Shown here: piece after piece, positions 8,793 to 17,544 of the stretch
Layout of the letters: every line of letters starts with the position of its first letter
Position numbering within the stretch: the stretch's first letter is position 1
Assembly: GCA_024274705.1 (NCBI GenBank)
Contig: JAJSAL010000008.1
Span: 78,748 to 142,747 of the forward strand
DNA: 64,000 bases
Direction of reading: 5' to 3'
From: Spirochaetota bacterium
GTDB lineage: Bacteria; Spirochaetota; Spirochaetia; SPDA01; JAJSAL01
Notes under the pieces: model-generated
Database searches by the model: none
Told to the model about the DNA's origin: nothing
Seen by the model: only the letters and a program-made list of their open reading frames with translations
Translations under genes and position numbers: made by a program

Positions 8793-10054
8793 TTTCCCGC
8801 CCCCTTTGCTTCCAAAGACGTAAGATTCTTTTTATGCCTCTGTTTTATCCTGTTCCCGAAATATGCGTAGATATACCGGGCAACGATAAGGAACAGGATA
8901 ATCCCCTTGATGATCTCCACTATGGAATTGGGAATCTGCTCGGTCCGGGCCATGTACTGCCCGCCGGCATCGAGAGCGCCCCAGAGAATCGCCGTGAAGA
9001 TGACGCCGATTGGATGGTTCGAAGCTAAGAGGGCGACGGAAATACCGTTCCACCCATAACCTGCCTGCAGGTTCTCGAACATCTTGTGGTTGAGTCCCAG
9101 GATTTCATTTACCCCGGCCAGGCCTGCCAGGAACCCGGCAAACAGGAGGGCCCTGAAAATATTCTTACCCACCGAAATTCCCTGGGCCCTGGCTGCATCC
9201 CTGTTCTGTCCCACCGCCCGGATCTCGAATCCCCACTTCGTGTAAAACAGCAGGTAGTAAACGAACATAGCCATCCCGATACCCACCAGAATACCCACAT
9301 GGAGGCGGTAATTCGCCGATGGAATAAACTGTTTGAACCGGGGGAGCCAGTTCGATTCCAGGATGGGGTCGGACACGTAAGCATGAGTCGAAGTTGCCGG
9401 GTCGCCTCCCATGGAGCGGATGAAAACCGAAGAGAGGTACCGCGCAATGTGGGCGAACATCATGGTTGTAATCACCTCGTGAGCACCGGTTTTTACCTTC
9501 AGAAGGGCCGGGATGTAATTGTACGCCGCTGCCAGCGCGCCGGCTGCCAGGAAGGTGATAATTATCGAAAAAAACGGAGGCAGCTTTAAGTAAATGCCCA
9601 GGAAGGTTGCCACCATGGCACCCACGTAGTACTGGCCCTCGGCGCCGATATTGAACAGACCGGCATTAAACGCAAAGGCTACTGAAAGACCTGTAAAAAT
9701 CAAGGGCGCTGCGTTCAGTATGGACACGTGCCAGTTCCGGACAAAAGCACCGTAAAAGAGCGCCCGGTATGCCAGCAGAGGATTATACCCGGTAAGCAGC
9801 ATGATAATGGCGCCGATTACAATGGCTGCGAGAATACCAATTCCCGGTACCGCCAGTTTCTTAAGGGATTCCAGGGTCGCCGCCTTCACCGTTTCCGGAT
9901 CCACCGTCAGTCGGCGGTACACATAATAGATAACTATTGCCCCGAGGATAAGGAGAAGACCATAGAATACGGAAGCGAGATAGAGGATGATCCCGGTCAG
10001 GGCAAGAGCTCCTATGATGAAGAAAAAGAGGGCTTTTTTATCTTTAGACTTCAT
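8789..10054 (-). CDS. ABC nucleoside/sugar permease, first subunit (NupB/BmpB type)
   Basis: Permease of 421 residues, BPD_transp_2 family. Two N-terminal helices (residues 8-45) precede a cytosolic stretch and the conserved core; NAGLFNIGAEGQYYVGAM is the hallmark of the first BMP-importer permease and pairs with the NIAMEG motif of its partner. The extra N-terminal region explains why it is about 100 residues longer than the partner. It overlaps the ATPase gene by 4 bases and the next permease by 4 bases, so the three genes form a translationally coupled unit. Substrate assignment (nucleoside) rests on the BMP-family binding protein in the same operon. Confidence 0.85.
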   Translation of the reverse strand: MKSKDKKALFFFIIGALALTGIILYLASVFYGLLLILGAIVIYYVYRRLTVDPETVKAATLESLKKLAVPGIGILAAIVIGAIIMLLTGYNPLLAYRALFYGAFVRNWHVSILNAAPLIFTGLSVAFAFNAGLFNIGAEGQYYVGAMVATFLGIYLKLPPFFSIIITFLAAGALAAAYNYIPALLKVKTGAHEVITTMMFAHIARYLSSVFIRSMGGDPATSTHAYVSDPILESNWLPRFKQFIPSANYRLHVGILVGIGMAMFVYYLLFYTKWGFEIRAVGQNRDAARAQGISVGKNIFRALLFAGFLAGLAGVNEILGLNHKMFENLQAGYGWNGISVALLASNHPIGVIFTAILWGALDAGGQYMARTEQIPNSIVEIIKGIILFLIVARYIYAYFGNRIKQRHKKNLTSLEAKGAGK

Positions 10055-11595
10055 GATGCCTGCTCCTTATCACCGCCGCCGGTCATGTATAATCCGACTT
10101 CCTTGTCGTTGGTTTTTTTCGGATCGAACTCTTTTACAATCTTTCCTTCATAAAGGACGAGAATGCGGTCGGATAAGGCAAAAATCTCCTCCAGTTCCAG
10201 GGAGATCAGGAGAATCGCCACATCCTTTGCACGCATTTTCAGGATCTGGGAGTGGATATATTCGATGGCGCCCACATCGAGCCCCCGGGTGGGCTGGGAG
10301 ACCAGGAGAAATTCGGGCTCCCGGGAAAACTCCCGGGCAAGGATCACTTTCTGCTGGTTTCCTCCGGACAGGGTGGATGTGGGAATATCAACTGCGGGAG
10401 TCCGGATATCGAAGTCTTTTACCAGCTTTTTGGAAAAAGCATCGATCTCCGGTAAGTTGAGGTTTATCCCCCTGACAAACGGTTCTTTGTCATGAAAACC
10501 GATGACAATATTCTCCGATATTTTCATGGACATCACCAGTCCGAAGCGCTGCCTGTCCGCCGGCACATAGGCCATTTTCCGCCGGATCCTCTCCCTGGTG
10601 GAAAGCCCGGTTATATCCTTTCCCTTAAACTCGAAGGTGCCGCCGTTTATTTCATTCAATCCCCGTACCGCCTGGGCGAGTTCGAACTGGCCGTTTCCAT
10701 CCACACCGGCTATGCCTACTACTTCACCGGGACGCACTCCCAGAGAAAGGCCCGCGATTGCATCGATTCCCTTCTCATTTCTTACACGGAGGTCCCTGAT
10801 GGTAAAAACCGGCTCTGCTTCCACCTTTTTTTCTTCTTTGTGTACCGTGAGTACCACGTCTCTTCCTACCATCAGGTTAGCCAGGTCCGCCTTTGTTACA
10901 TCGGCAGTGTTGCATTCCCCTGCCATTTCTCCCCTGCGCAGGATATATACCCGGTGGGAGATCTCCTTTACTTCCTCGAGTTTGTGGGTAATAATGATAA
11001 TCGATACACCTCCCTTCTGCAGTGCTTCAATAACAACGAAGAGTTCGTCCACCTCCTGGGGTGTGAGCACCGCCGTGGGTTCATCCAGGATGAGCACTTT
11101 CGCATTCCTGTAAAGGGCTTTCAGAATTTCCACACGCTGCTGCAGTCCCACGGAAATGGATTCTATTTTCGCATCAGGGTCGATATGGAGATGATATTTT
11201 TCCGCGAGGGCTATTACTTCTTTTCTGGCCTGCTTGTAATCGATAACCCCGCCCTTCCCCGGTTCGGTCCCCAGGATGATATTCTCCGTTACCGTAAGTG
11301 TTTCTACCAGCATGAAATGCTGGTGCACCATTCCCAGGCCGGCGTGGATCGCGTCCCTGGGAGAATGAAACTCCATCTCTTTCCCTTCCAGGATGATTGT
11401 GCCCGAAGTGGGCTTATACAGGCCGTAGAGAATATTCATCAAGGTGGATTTACCGGCCCCGTTTTCTCCTAAGAGGGCGAGCATCTCCCTTTTTTTCAGA
11501 TGAATGGTGATATCGTTGTTCGCAAGAACTTTTGGAAACTGTTTGGTGATATTTCTCATTTCGAGAATAATTTCATCAGAAGCAGGTTGTGCCAT
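10051..11595 (-). CDS. ABC importer ATPase, duplicated (NupA/RbsA type)
   Basis: Double ATPase of 514 residues. First half: Walker A GENGAGKST, Q-loop MVHQHFMLVETLTV, signature SVGLQQRVEILKAL, Walker B LILDEPTAVLTPQE, switch His in IIITHKLEEV. Second half: a degenerate Walker A (GVDGNGQFE), signature LSGGNQQKVILAREF, and LLVSQPTRGLDVG in place of a normal Walker B. This pattern is standard in the RbsA/NupA group, where only one site hydrolyses ATP. It is the first gene of the minus-strand operon; AAGGAA precedes the ATG. About 200 bases separate it from the divergent MarR gene, leaving room for two promoters. Confidence 0.88.
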   Translation of the reverse strand: MAQPASDEIILEMRNITKQFPKVLANNDITIHLKKREMLALLGENGAGKSTLMNILYGLYKPTSGTIILEGKEMEFHSPRDAIHAGLGMVHQHFMLVETLTVTENIILGTEPGKGGVIDYKQARKEVIALAEKYHLHIDPDAKIESISVGLQQRVEILKALYRNAKVLILDEPTAVLTPQEVDELFVVIEALQKGGVSIIIITHKLEEVKEISHRVYILRRGEMAGECNTADVTKADLANLMVGRDVVLTVHKEEKKVEAEPVFTIRDLRVRNEKGIDAIAGLSLGVRPGEVVGIAGVDGNGQFELAQAVRGLNEINGGTFEFKGKDITGLSTRERIRRKMAYVPADRQRFGLVMSMKISENIVIGFHDKEPFVRGINLNLPEIDAFSKKLVKDFDIRTPAVDIPTSTLSGGNQQKVILAREFSREPEFLLVSQPTRGLDVGAIEYIHSQILKMRAKDVAILLISLELEEIFALSDRILVLYEGKIVKEFDPKKTNDKEVGLYMTGGGDKEQAS

Positions 11596-11760
11596 GTGCT
11601 TTTTCCTTTTTCTGCACTATACAGTCTTATGCAAGAGTACTTTAGGTTCAATCAGGTGTCAAGGAAAGTCATTTTTACAAAACCATGATACACCGCAGGC
11701 ATCGCCTGTCGTTTTTATCTTCTCCAGAGAATATTTCACTTGCCGTTTTTTAAAATATTA

Positions 11761-11789
11761 GTTAGATTTCTAACTGTTAGAATTCTAAC
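11761..11789. promoter_or_regulatory. Tandem palindromic operators of the MarR-MATE operon
   Basis: Two 14-bp palindromes lie head to tail: GTTAGATTTCTAAC (11761-11774) and GTTAGAATTCTAAC (11776-11789), both GTTAGA-N2-TCTAAC and spaced 15 bp centre to centre. The second ends 14 bases before the MarR start codon. This is the expected layout for autoregulation by a MarR dimer, and the MATE gene would be controlled with it. Confidence 0.75.
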
Positions 11790-11803
11790 GGATAAATACT
11801 TTT

Positions 11804-12247
11804 ATGAATAACAGAGATATAGACCAGGACCTTCTGTTCAAAATCCTCGGAACATTTCCCTTTTTCATGCGCACAATCATGCATGATCCGAAGGACAAAC
11901 TGTTCCGGGGCATTTCAAAAACCCAGCACAAGACGCTGATGCTTCTTTATTTCAAAGGACGTCAGCACATGAGCTGTCTGGCGGAGTACCTCAACCTTGA
12001 AAGAGGATCTTTTACCCCGGTTGTAGACGGCCTGATCGGTCACGGCCTGGTGAGAAAAGTGCGGGACAGGAACGACCGGCGGCGATATATCCTGGAACAT
12101 ACACAAAAAGGACAGCGCCTGGTGGAAGAGGCGATACACCGGCTTAAGAACCGCCTGTCTAAACGGCTGGAAATCCTCTCCAACGATGATTTTAACAGGT
12201 TTATCCGGGCAGTTGAGGACCTGGAAGAAATAGCCTCGAAACTGTAA
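11804..12247 (+). CDS. MarR-family transcriptional regulator
   Basis: Winged-helix regulator of 147 residues. The helix-turn-helix is around residues 45-85 (HMSCLAEYLNLERGSFTPVV as the recognition part), followed by the wing GLVRKVRDRNDRRRYILEHT, in which the Asp-Arg-x-Asp-Arg-Arg motif is typical of MarR proteins. The terminal helices form the dimer interface. MarR proteins are usually repressors released by small phenolic or toxic ligands. Twin palindromes directly upstream support autoregulation, and the MATE pump starts 10 bases downstream, so the pair is a drug- or metabolite-responsive efflux unit. The ribosome-binding site is weak, which would keep repressor levels low. Confidence 0.85.
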   Translation: MNNRDIDQDLLFKILGTFPFFMRTIMHDPKDKLFRGISKTQHKTLMLLYFKGRQHMSCLAEYLNLERGSFTPVVDGLIGHGLVRKVRDRNDRRRYILEHTQKGQRLVEEAIHRLKNRLSKRLEILSNDDFNRFIRAVEDLEEIASKL

Positions 12248-12257
12248 GGAGCATCAC

Positions 12258-13637
12258 ATGACGTCAATGGAAAAGAGGGAAACCCTCCTTGGTCAGGAAT
12301 CCATCGGAAAACTCCTGGTGAGGTTGTCCGTTCCGGCTACCATCGGGATGATCGTAGGCGCCCTCTACAATGTAGTAGACACGATATTCATCGGCCGGGG
12401 TGTCGGCGCCCTTGCCATAGGCGGGCTTACCATCGCATTTCCCATACAGATCTTTATGATGGGCCTGGCCCTCATGATCGGGCTCGGTTCCGCCTCAGTG
12501 GTGTCCCGGAATCTCGGCGCCGGGAACAAAGAAAGGGCATACCACACCGCAGGCAACGCCATGAGTATATCAATCGTGTTCGGCCTTCTTATCATGCTCT
12601 TCGGAAGAATTTTTCTTCAGCCCCTTATTTACCTCTTCGGCGCCACAGACACACTGGCTGTGTATGCCCGGGAATACATGTCTGTCATTCTCCTTGGTTC
12701 GGTTTTCATTACGTTTGCCATGGCTGTCAATAACCTGGCAAGGGCCGAGGGTAATGCCACGATCGCCATGATCAGTATGGTCCTCGGCACAGGAATGAAC
12801 ATCATCCTGGATCCTATTTTCATCTTTGGCTTCAAGATGGGTATAAGGGGAGCAGCAATCGCAACGGTTATTTCCCAGGGCCTTTCCTTCTCGTTTCTCA
12901 TCATCTATTTCATGAGCGGTAAGAGTATCCTGAAGATCAGGCTCAAGCATTTTATCCCGAACTTCAAACTCCTGGTGGAGGTCTTCACCCTGGGCGTACC
13001 GTCTTTTATCCGCCACTTAGGATCCGTAGTGTTCATGACTGTACTGAACAATACCTTAAAAGTGTACGGCGGAGATATGTATATCGCTGCTGCAGGAGTG
13101 ATGAACCGTCTACTTTCATTCGCCATGATGCCTGTATTCGGACTTGCCCAGGGATTTCAGCCGATTGCCGGTTTCAACTACGGAGCAAAAAATCTCTCAA
13201 GGGTTAAGCAGAGCCTCAAGATATCTCTCCTTGCAAGCGTAATAACAGGCACCTTCTTCTTCCTTATCATGATGATCTTTCCGGGGTCGCTGATGAAATT
13301 GTTCACGAATGACCAGACAATGATAGACATCGGGAAAACAGCACTCCGAATCGTGGTGTTTGCCTTACCGGCGATCGGAGTACAGGTAATCGGGGCTACC
13401 TATTTTCAGGCGGTAGGCAAGGCGGTCCCCTCGCTGTTCCTCGGCATGTCCAGGCAGGTGCTGTTTCTTATCCCGTTAGCCCTCCTTCTCCCCCTCCTGT
13501 TCGGTTTAAACGGCGTGTTCCTGGCGTTTCCGTCGGCGGATATCTTTGCTACCATACTAACCGTTACCTGGCTGGTTAAAGGCGTGAGGGGACTGGAAAA
13601 AGACTTCACTTCGCAACCGGTGGAGGCAGCTACCTGA
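12258..13637 (+). CDS. MATE-family efflux transporter
   Basis: Twelve-helix MATE (multidrug and toxin extrusion) antiporter of 459 residues, the usual size. The opening QESIGKLLVRLSVPATIGMI and the repeat signatures VDTIFIGRGVGALAIGGL and AQGFQPIAGFNYGAKN are MatE-domain blocks. These pumps export cationic drugs or metabolites using Na+ or H+. AAGGAG overlaps the stop of the MarR gene, so the two are translationally coupled and share the palindromic operators. After the stop, a roughly 110-base stretch without recognisable features leads into insertion-sequence remnants. Confidence 0.9.
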   Translation: MTSMEKRETLLGQESIGKLLVRLSVPATIGMIVGALYNVVDTIFIGRGVGALAIGGLTIAFPIQIFMMGLALMIGLGSASVVSRNLGAGNKERAYHTAGNAMSISIVFGLLIMLFGRIFLQPLIYLFGATDTLAVYAREYMSVILLGSVFITFAMAVNNLARAEGNATIAMISMVLGTGMNIILDPIFIFGFKMGIRGAAIATVISQGLSFSFLIIYFMSGKSILKIRLKHFIPNFKLLVEVFTLGVPSFIRHLGSVVFMTVLNNTLKVYGGDMYIAAAGVMNRLLSFAMMPVFGLAQGFQPIAGFNYGAKNLSRVKQSLKISLLASVITGTFFFLIMMIFPGSLMKLFTNDQTMIDIGKTALRIVVFALPAIGVQVIGATYFQAVGKAVPSLFLGMSRQVLFLIPLALLLPLLFGLNGVFLAFPSADIFATILTVTWLVKGVRGLEKDFTSQPVEAAT

Positions 13638-13750
13638 TCCGGAGAATATAATTCTTAAAACCGCTGATAAAGATGGCAGGAACTAAAGGGAAAAAAAGTT
13701 CACCTGTTTTCGGGATAATGGTCTATACTTACTGCTATAAGGAAACATAA

Positions 13751-13770
13751 ATACCTAAATTGAGCGATTC
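13751..13770 (-). repeat. Putative IS end, shared with 33327-33346
   Basis: On the minus strand this 20-mer reads GAATCGCTCAATTTAGGTAT and matches 17 of 20 bases at 33327-33346 (plus strand). It lies 40 bases beyond the 3' end of the IS1380-like transposase remnant, the place of an element terminus. The second copy sits in another IS graveyard, so it is probably a solo end of the same element family. Confidence 0.5.
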
Positions 13771-13809
13771 GGACGAGTCTTGAAGAAAGGCGCCTTTACA
13801 CGCCGAAAT

Positions 13810-14699
13810 TTATCGCTCCCCCACTGCCAAGATGGGTATGAGGTCAGCGATGAGTCGGATGTAGAGCTTGCGAACGGGTCTTTCGCCGACGAAGTCCTTT
13901 AAGCCCCGGTTCACCAATTCAATCCCGGCCACGCCGGTGACAGGTGGTGATGATCGCCTGAAGGCTTATGTGAGAGCGCTTTTCATCGTGGCGAGCGAGA
14001 ATCGATCTGGTAATTTCATTGTCCAGCCCTATATTCGTATAGATTATCATCTCCGGACGCGCAAAGTCAAAAAGAACTTGGCTGCAGTCGTCGGCAATGG
14101 GTTTGGTGTAGATGACCCGGTAAAACCTGTCCCAACTCTTGCGGCGTCCGCCACATTCAGTGAAAATCCAGGTATTTCCAGCCCCTGTATACCCTTCGAA
14201 GCGCTCATCGGGCGTCGCACTGATGAATTCCTTGATGTCATCATACATCTTTCCGCTAACGATGATTCCTATCCGCAGTTTCTCGCAGTATGCAAGCAAC
14301 TTCTGATCGAAAAAACCGCTGTCGGCTACCAGTACAATCGGCACATTCTGCCGGTAGGATCGACGTATGAGCCCCACAATCGTGGCTATCATCCGAATCA
14401 CACGAGTGCCGTAATTGCTGTGCGCTTTGCCATTGCGAAAGATCGCGTCAATCAGATAGCGGCCTTAAGTACAGCTGTAACGGCTGGAACCCTTTCACTT
14501 TCTTGTAGGTCGGCTCCACCCCCTCCCGTTTTTTCGCTTCGTCGTTGTCCATCACCATCGTGTCGGTCCCGAGGGTTATCAGCTCAGGCTGCTCCACCGA
14601 CAAGCGCCACACGGCTGTTTTTCGAATTACTGTGTATGCATAAACGTACTTGACAATGCATACAGGTATGCATATACTATTAGCGTATTTGGAAATCAA
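13810..14699 (-). pseudogene. IS1380-like transposase remnant, twice frameshifted
   Basis: Three pieces of one DDE transposase lie in different frames on the minus strand. The first (14699-14448) contains LITLGTDTMVMDNDEAKKRE and YKKVKGFQPLQ, then runs out of frame near 14465. The second (open to 13919) continues with RYLIDAIFRNGKAHSNYG, VLVADSGFFDQKL and SLQAIITTCHRRG, then stops; the third resumes as ELVNRGLKDFVGERP in another frame and ends near 13810. These are IS1380-family blocks, including the catalytic D of ADSGFFD. The usual N-terminal 100 or more residues are absent. It is inactive and old; it abuts the vapBC promoter on the other strand. Confidence 0.75.
14650..14678 (+). promoter_or_regulatory. 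vapBC promoter with embedded operator
   Basis: A near-consensus sigma-70 promoter: TTGACA (14650-14655), a 17-base spacer, TATACT (14673-14678). The spacer holds the palindrome TGCATAC-AG-GTATGCA (14657-14672), ideally placed for repression by the VapBC complex. The antitoxin start codon is 64 bases past the -10 box. Confidence 0.8.
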
Positions 14700-14742
14700 T
14701 TAACAACCGGAAAATTCTACGTGAAAAGTGCGGGGGTGGAAT

Positions 14743-14934
14743 ATGAGAACTACACTAGATTTGCCTAAAGATTTAGTGGAACGAGCAATGACAATAACAA
14801 AAGCAAAAACAAAAACGGAAGTCATTACTAAAGCTCTGGAAAACATCATAAGACAGGAAAAGTTGAACAAGCTCATTAGTTTTCATGGCAAAGTTGTTTT
14901 GGATGTGGATTTAGATGTACTAAGAAAAAGATGA
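14743..14934 (+). CDS. VapB-like antitoxin
   Basis: Small protein of 63 residues that starts MRTTLDLPKDLVERAM, a ribbon-helix-helix N-terminus of the VapB/Arc type, followed by a helical, Lys-rich region and a C-terminal tail (VVLDVDLDVLRKR) of the kind that plugs the toxin active site. ATG 14743 is preferred to an upstream GTG (14728) because GGGGGTGGA precedes it. It overlaps the toxin gene by 4 bases (ATGA). Both genes are far more AT-rich than the surrounding DNA, a sign of horizontal transfer. Antitoxins of this kind neutralise VapC and autorepress through the palindrome in the promoter. Confidence 0.8.
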   Translation: MRTTLDLPKDLVERAMTITKAKTKTEVITKALENIIRQEKLNKLISFHGKVVLDVDLDVLRKR

Positions 14935-15320
14935 AGAAAATATTAGTAGATTCTTCAGTATGGATATCCTACTTCAAAGATAAAAATGCGCATAAAAAGT
15001 TAGATGAGTTAATTAGAAACAATCAAATTTGCATAAACAATTTAATTCTTTCGGAACTAATACCTTTTCTCAAAATGAAGAACAAAAACGATATTATAGA
15101 AATATTATTAGAAATTCCCAATATCACGGTGGCCATCAACTGGGAATTAATAATTAACTTACAGATACATAATTTAAAGAATGGAATAAACAAAGTTGGG
15201 ATACCGGATCTGATTTTAGTTGACAATATAGTAACAAATAACTTGATTCTGTTCACCGAGGATAAACATTTTTGGCTCATTCAAAGGCATTTCAATTTCG
15301 ATATATTGGCCTGGAACTGA
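14931..15320 (+). CDS. VapC-like PIN-domain toxin ribonuclease
   Basis: PIN-domain protein of 129 residues, the normal VapC length. The acidic catalytic residues are in place: Asp7 in ILVDSSVWI, Glu42 in LSELIP, Asp93 in GIPDLILVD and Asp111 in FTEDKHF. VapC toxins cleave tRNA or rRNA loops with Mg2+. The gene appears intact, overlaps the antitoxin by 4 bases and is AT-rich. It sits between two dead insertion elements, so the pair may have come in with one of them or stabilise the region (inference). Confidence 0.85.
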   Translation: MKKILVDSSVWISYFKDKNAHKKLDELIRNNQICINNLILSELIPFLKMKNKNDIIEILLEIPNITVAINWELIINLQIHNLKNGINKVGIPDLILVDNIVTNNLILFTEDKHFWLIQRHFNFDILAWN

Positions 15321-15366
15321 AAACATAACAAACGCATGGACGGCGACGCGTCTATGAAAGCAAAAG

Positions 15367-15940
15367 TCAAGTGATCCACAAAAAATCTTGACAGGCCCGC
15401 ACATTATCGCTTATTTCTACCTCCGAATTATACCCTCCCAAGGTCAGATACAGATCCGGCGAGGCAACCCGAAGCACCTTCCACATCCTGTTGATTTCTT
15501 CCGTCAGTTCTTTGCTCTTACGCTCATACCCACGGGTCAGAAGCCGCAGCGATTCATCAGGAAACCATACCCGACGAAACTGCTCCAGCTTCCCCTGTGC
15601 CTCCAAAGCCAAAGCATACCGGGCCACCCGATTCAGCATCCTTTTCGTTGTTCTTGTTCTGACCCAACACCACCTTCCGAAACTTGTACACATCACCGGG
15701 TCGAAAGGAATAGAAGATAACATGCTCCTTGCGAAACGCCTCTTCTATGGGCTTGCTGAGGTCGTTACTGCCTTCAATAGCCACGATGACGTCACCTTCG
15801 CTTTTAACCCAGCAGAGCAAACTCTGCAAATCCTTGACAGTCGTTACATAGCCCTTTCGTGCCTTCTGCTCTTCGCCGGCGTACACAAGACAACAGATAT
15901 AGCCTCTCGAGTCCGGATCAATCCCAATCGCTTTTCTCAT
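15367..15940 (-). pseudogene. IS110-like transposase, frameshifted and truncated
   Basis: The minus strand encodes an IS110-family DEDD transposase N-terminus: MRKAIGIDPDSRGYICCLVY, then GDVIVAIEGSNDLSKPIEEA and KFRKVVLGQNKNNEKDAE. At about 15645 the frame shifts and the protein goes on as VARYALALEAQGKLEQFRRV, SLRLLTRGYERKSKELTEEI, ending at the stop near 15367. The C-terminal Transposase_20 domain with the Ser nucleophile is missing. It is therefore dead. The 15940 start (MRKAIG) is the natural one for the family. Confidence 0.75.
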
Positions 15941-15982
15941 AGCCTTTTCTCTAACCTCCTCGTGTAGAAAAATATGGATCAT

Positions 15983-16399
15983 CCCCTTCCGGCATCCTTG
16001 TAACGAGCTACTACTCCACCAAAAGAGCAGGCATGTGTTTTACGTGTCCAGAATGGTCCTCGTGGAGTTGGCATTCTGCGGATGAGCTCTCTTATAGAGG
16101 CAGTAGAATTGTGAGCAACAACTTCCACAAGGTGTTCTGTAGTCCTATTTTTCAAAACATTAAAGCTCTCCTTATCCACATATTCACAGGTTGTTAGTCT
16201 CCCCCCCTTTGGATCCCCCCCCTCGTTACTACTACCATTCTTCCTTGCTTTCTATCTATCTTACAAGTAGTATTTGTAGTGTTGTTCGTAAAAGCGCATA
16301 AGGTTCCTCCCCGGGGGGCAGTAATCAGTATCAAATCACTGCACTGGATTGTTACTCCGCTGCCTGCCTGTCGGCAGACAGGGCTCTCTGTAAAAACCA
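15983..16399. other. Non-coding stretch between IS remnant and membrane protein gene
   Basis: About 415 bases with no convincing gene. It holds two C-runs near 16200-16230 and a short inverted repeat around 16358-16382 (CCTGCCTGTCGGCAGACAGG). Short open frames here have no family signature. It is probably scar DNA from past insertions. Confidence 0.5.
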
Positions 16400-17215
16400 G
16401 TGAGTAAAATCACCGGGCGGTTTCTCCAAAGGATAAGGGCAACCTCGACTAATGTGAATGGGTTCTTAATGTTTAAAACTGGATTTCAAACCGAAAAGGT
16501 TCATGGCCTTCTCTTCGATGGAGCGACGTTCCTCGGAAACGTCGCCCTTTTCGGATTCCTACCCAGGCTGGGGGACGAGGTTGACGAATTAACCGCCGGC
16601 TTCATGGTGTTGTTGGCAGTATTGACCCAAATTGCGGGAGCCTGGTGGAAAAAAGGCTTTCTTGCTCAACGTCTGCCCCAGAGGACATTCCCACCGTCGA
16701 ATGCTCTGGGTAGAGGCTTTATGAGCATTCTGCTGTTTTTTCATTTTCTCCTGTTTTCGGTTATGACCACCTTCGCCTTTGAATTATTGGGGATATACGA
16801 GATCAGCGGCTCGGAGAGTTTCTTCAAAGGTGATGTCTGGATACTTATCGCCTTTATGGTGGGTGGGTTTGCCACGCATTGTGTAAAGGCAGCGACGCCA
16901 AACAAGAAAGTCAGTGTCAGTGCGAAAAACAGGCCGCGCTGGCTCGAATTCGGGGCAGATGGACTGCTCTGGGTTTCTGTGAGTTTGGTGACACGGATCT
17001 TTTGGGATGGCTTGGTGGCGCTGATTGAACCGGCGGGTGGCATTGGGATAAGCGGTCAAGGAATTATGCTGCTGGTTGCAGTATCCTTCCTCTATGTATT
17101 CTTTTATCTACCAAGCCGGTACCTGTTCCTGGTGGAGGATTATCAATCTGTGCTGACCTGGGTCCAGGTTGGAATAGTAATGGTACCGGTGGTGCGGCTG
17201 GTGATAATAGGATGA
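16400..17215 (+). CDS. Multi-pass membrane protein of unknown function
   Basis: I do not recognise this 271-residue protein. It has six or seven hydrophobic segments (for example residues 40-58, 65-83, 108-130, 144-160, 188-208, 216-238 and 248-270) linked by short loops, with a basic loop around residues 90-105 (KKGFLAQRLPQRTFPP) and 165-180. There is no signal peptide, motif or known domain. The start is uncertain: GTG 16400 gives the longest form, ATG 16469 (MFKTGFQTEK) would remove 23 mainly polar residues, and neither has a good ribosome-binding site. It stands alone between an IS remnant and a broken toxin-antitoxin locus, so it may belong to the same transferred block. Confidence 0.5.
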   Translation: MSKITGRFLQRIRATSTNVNGFLMFKTGFQTEKVHGLLFDGATFLGNVALFGFLPRLGDEVDELTAGFMVLLAVLTQIAGAWWKKGFLAQRLPQRTFPPSNALGRGFMSILLFFHFLLFSVMTTFAFELLGIYEISGSESFFKGDVWILIAFMVGGFATHCVKAATPNKKVSVSAKNRPRWLEFGADGLLWVSVSLVTRIFWDGLVALIEPAGGIGISGQGIMLLVAVSFLYVFFYLPSRYLFLVEDYQSVLTWVQVGIVMVPVVRLVIIG

Positions 17216-17325
17216 ATGGGGGCAGCTGCTTAACCCTTCGCTCACCATATTACATACAGCACTGATGATAAAGTGGTACATAAAGAAGTGTTGCCAAAAC
17301 GCCCACAATGTGCAAGGATACGGGC

Positions 17326-17544
17326 TTGAAGAAAATTTCGTGGAACACTGAAAAATATACAAAGTTAAGGCAGAAAGGAGGAATCGGGTTCGAGGATGTG
17401 CTTTTTCAAATAAAAAATGGTGAAATCCTGGATATAGTTGATAGTCTAAAGAGGCGGGAATATCCGCATCAAAGAATATCTGTATTGGAAATAAATGAAT
17501 ATAGAATATACACAGGAAGAATTGGAATTACTCGAAAGTATTGA
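17326..17544 (+). pseudogene. Truncated toxin of a BrnT-like/DUF4258-type pair
   Basis: From TTG 17326 the product reads LKKISWNTEKYTKLRQKGGI, GFEDVLFQIKNGEILDIVD, then QRISVLEINEY. This matches small type II toxins in which a tryptophan-rich N-terminus and a VxxINxY strand are followed by about 30 further residues. Here the C-terminal strand is replaced by an out-of-family tail (RIYTGRIGITRKY) that overlaps the antitoxin frame by 50 bases. A deletion has apparently fused the toxin C-terminus into the antitoxin start. Family recognition is moderate. Confidence 0.5.

Noticed and set aside
13868..14653. Plus-strand 261-codon open frame
   Set aside because: It is a shadow of the IS1380-like remnant on the minus strand and has no family features of its own.
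16358..16382. Terminator or CRISPR-like repeat
   Set aside because: One short inverted repeat only, without T-run or regular spacers.
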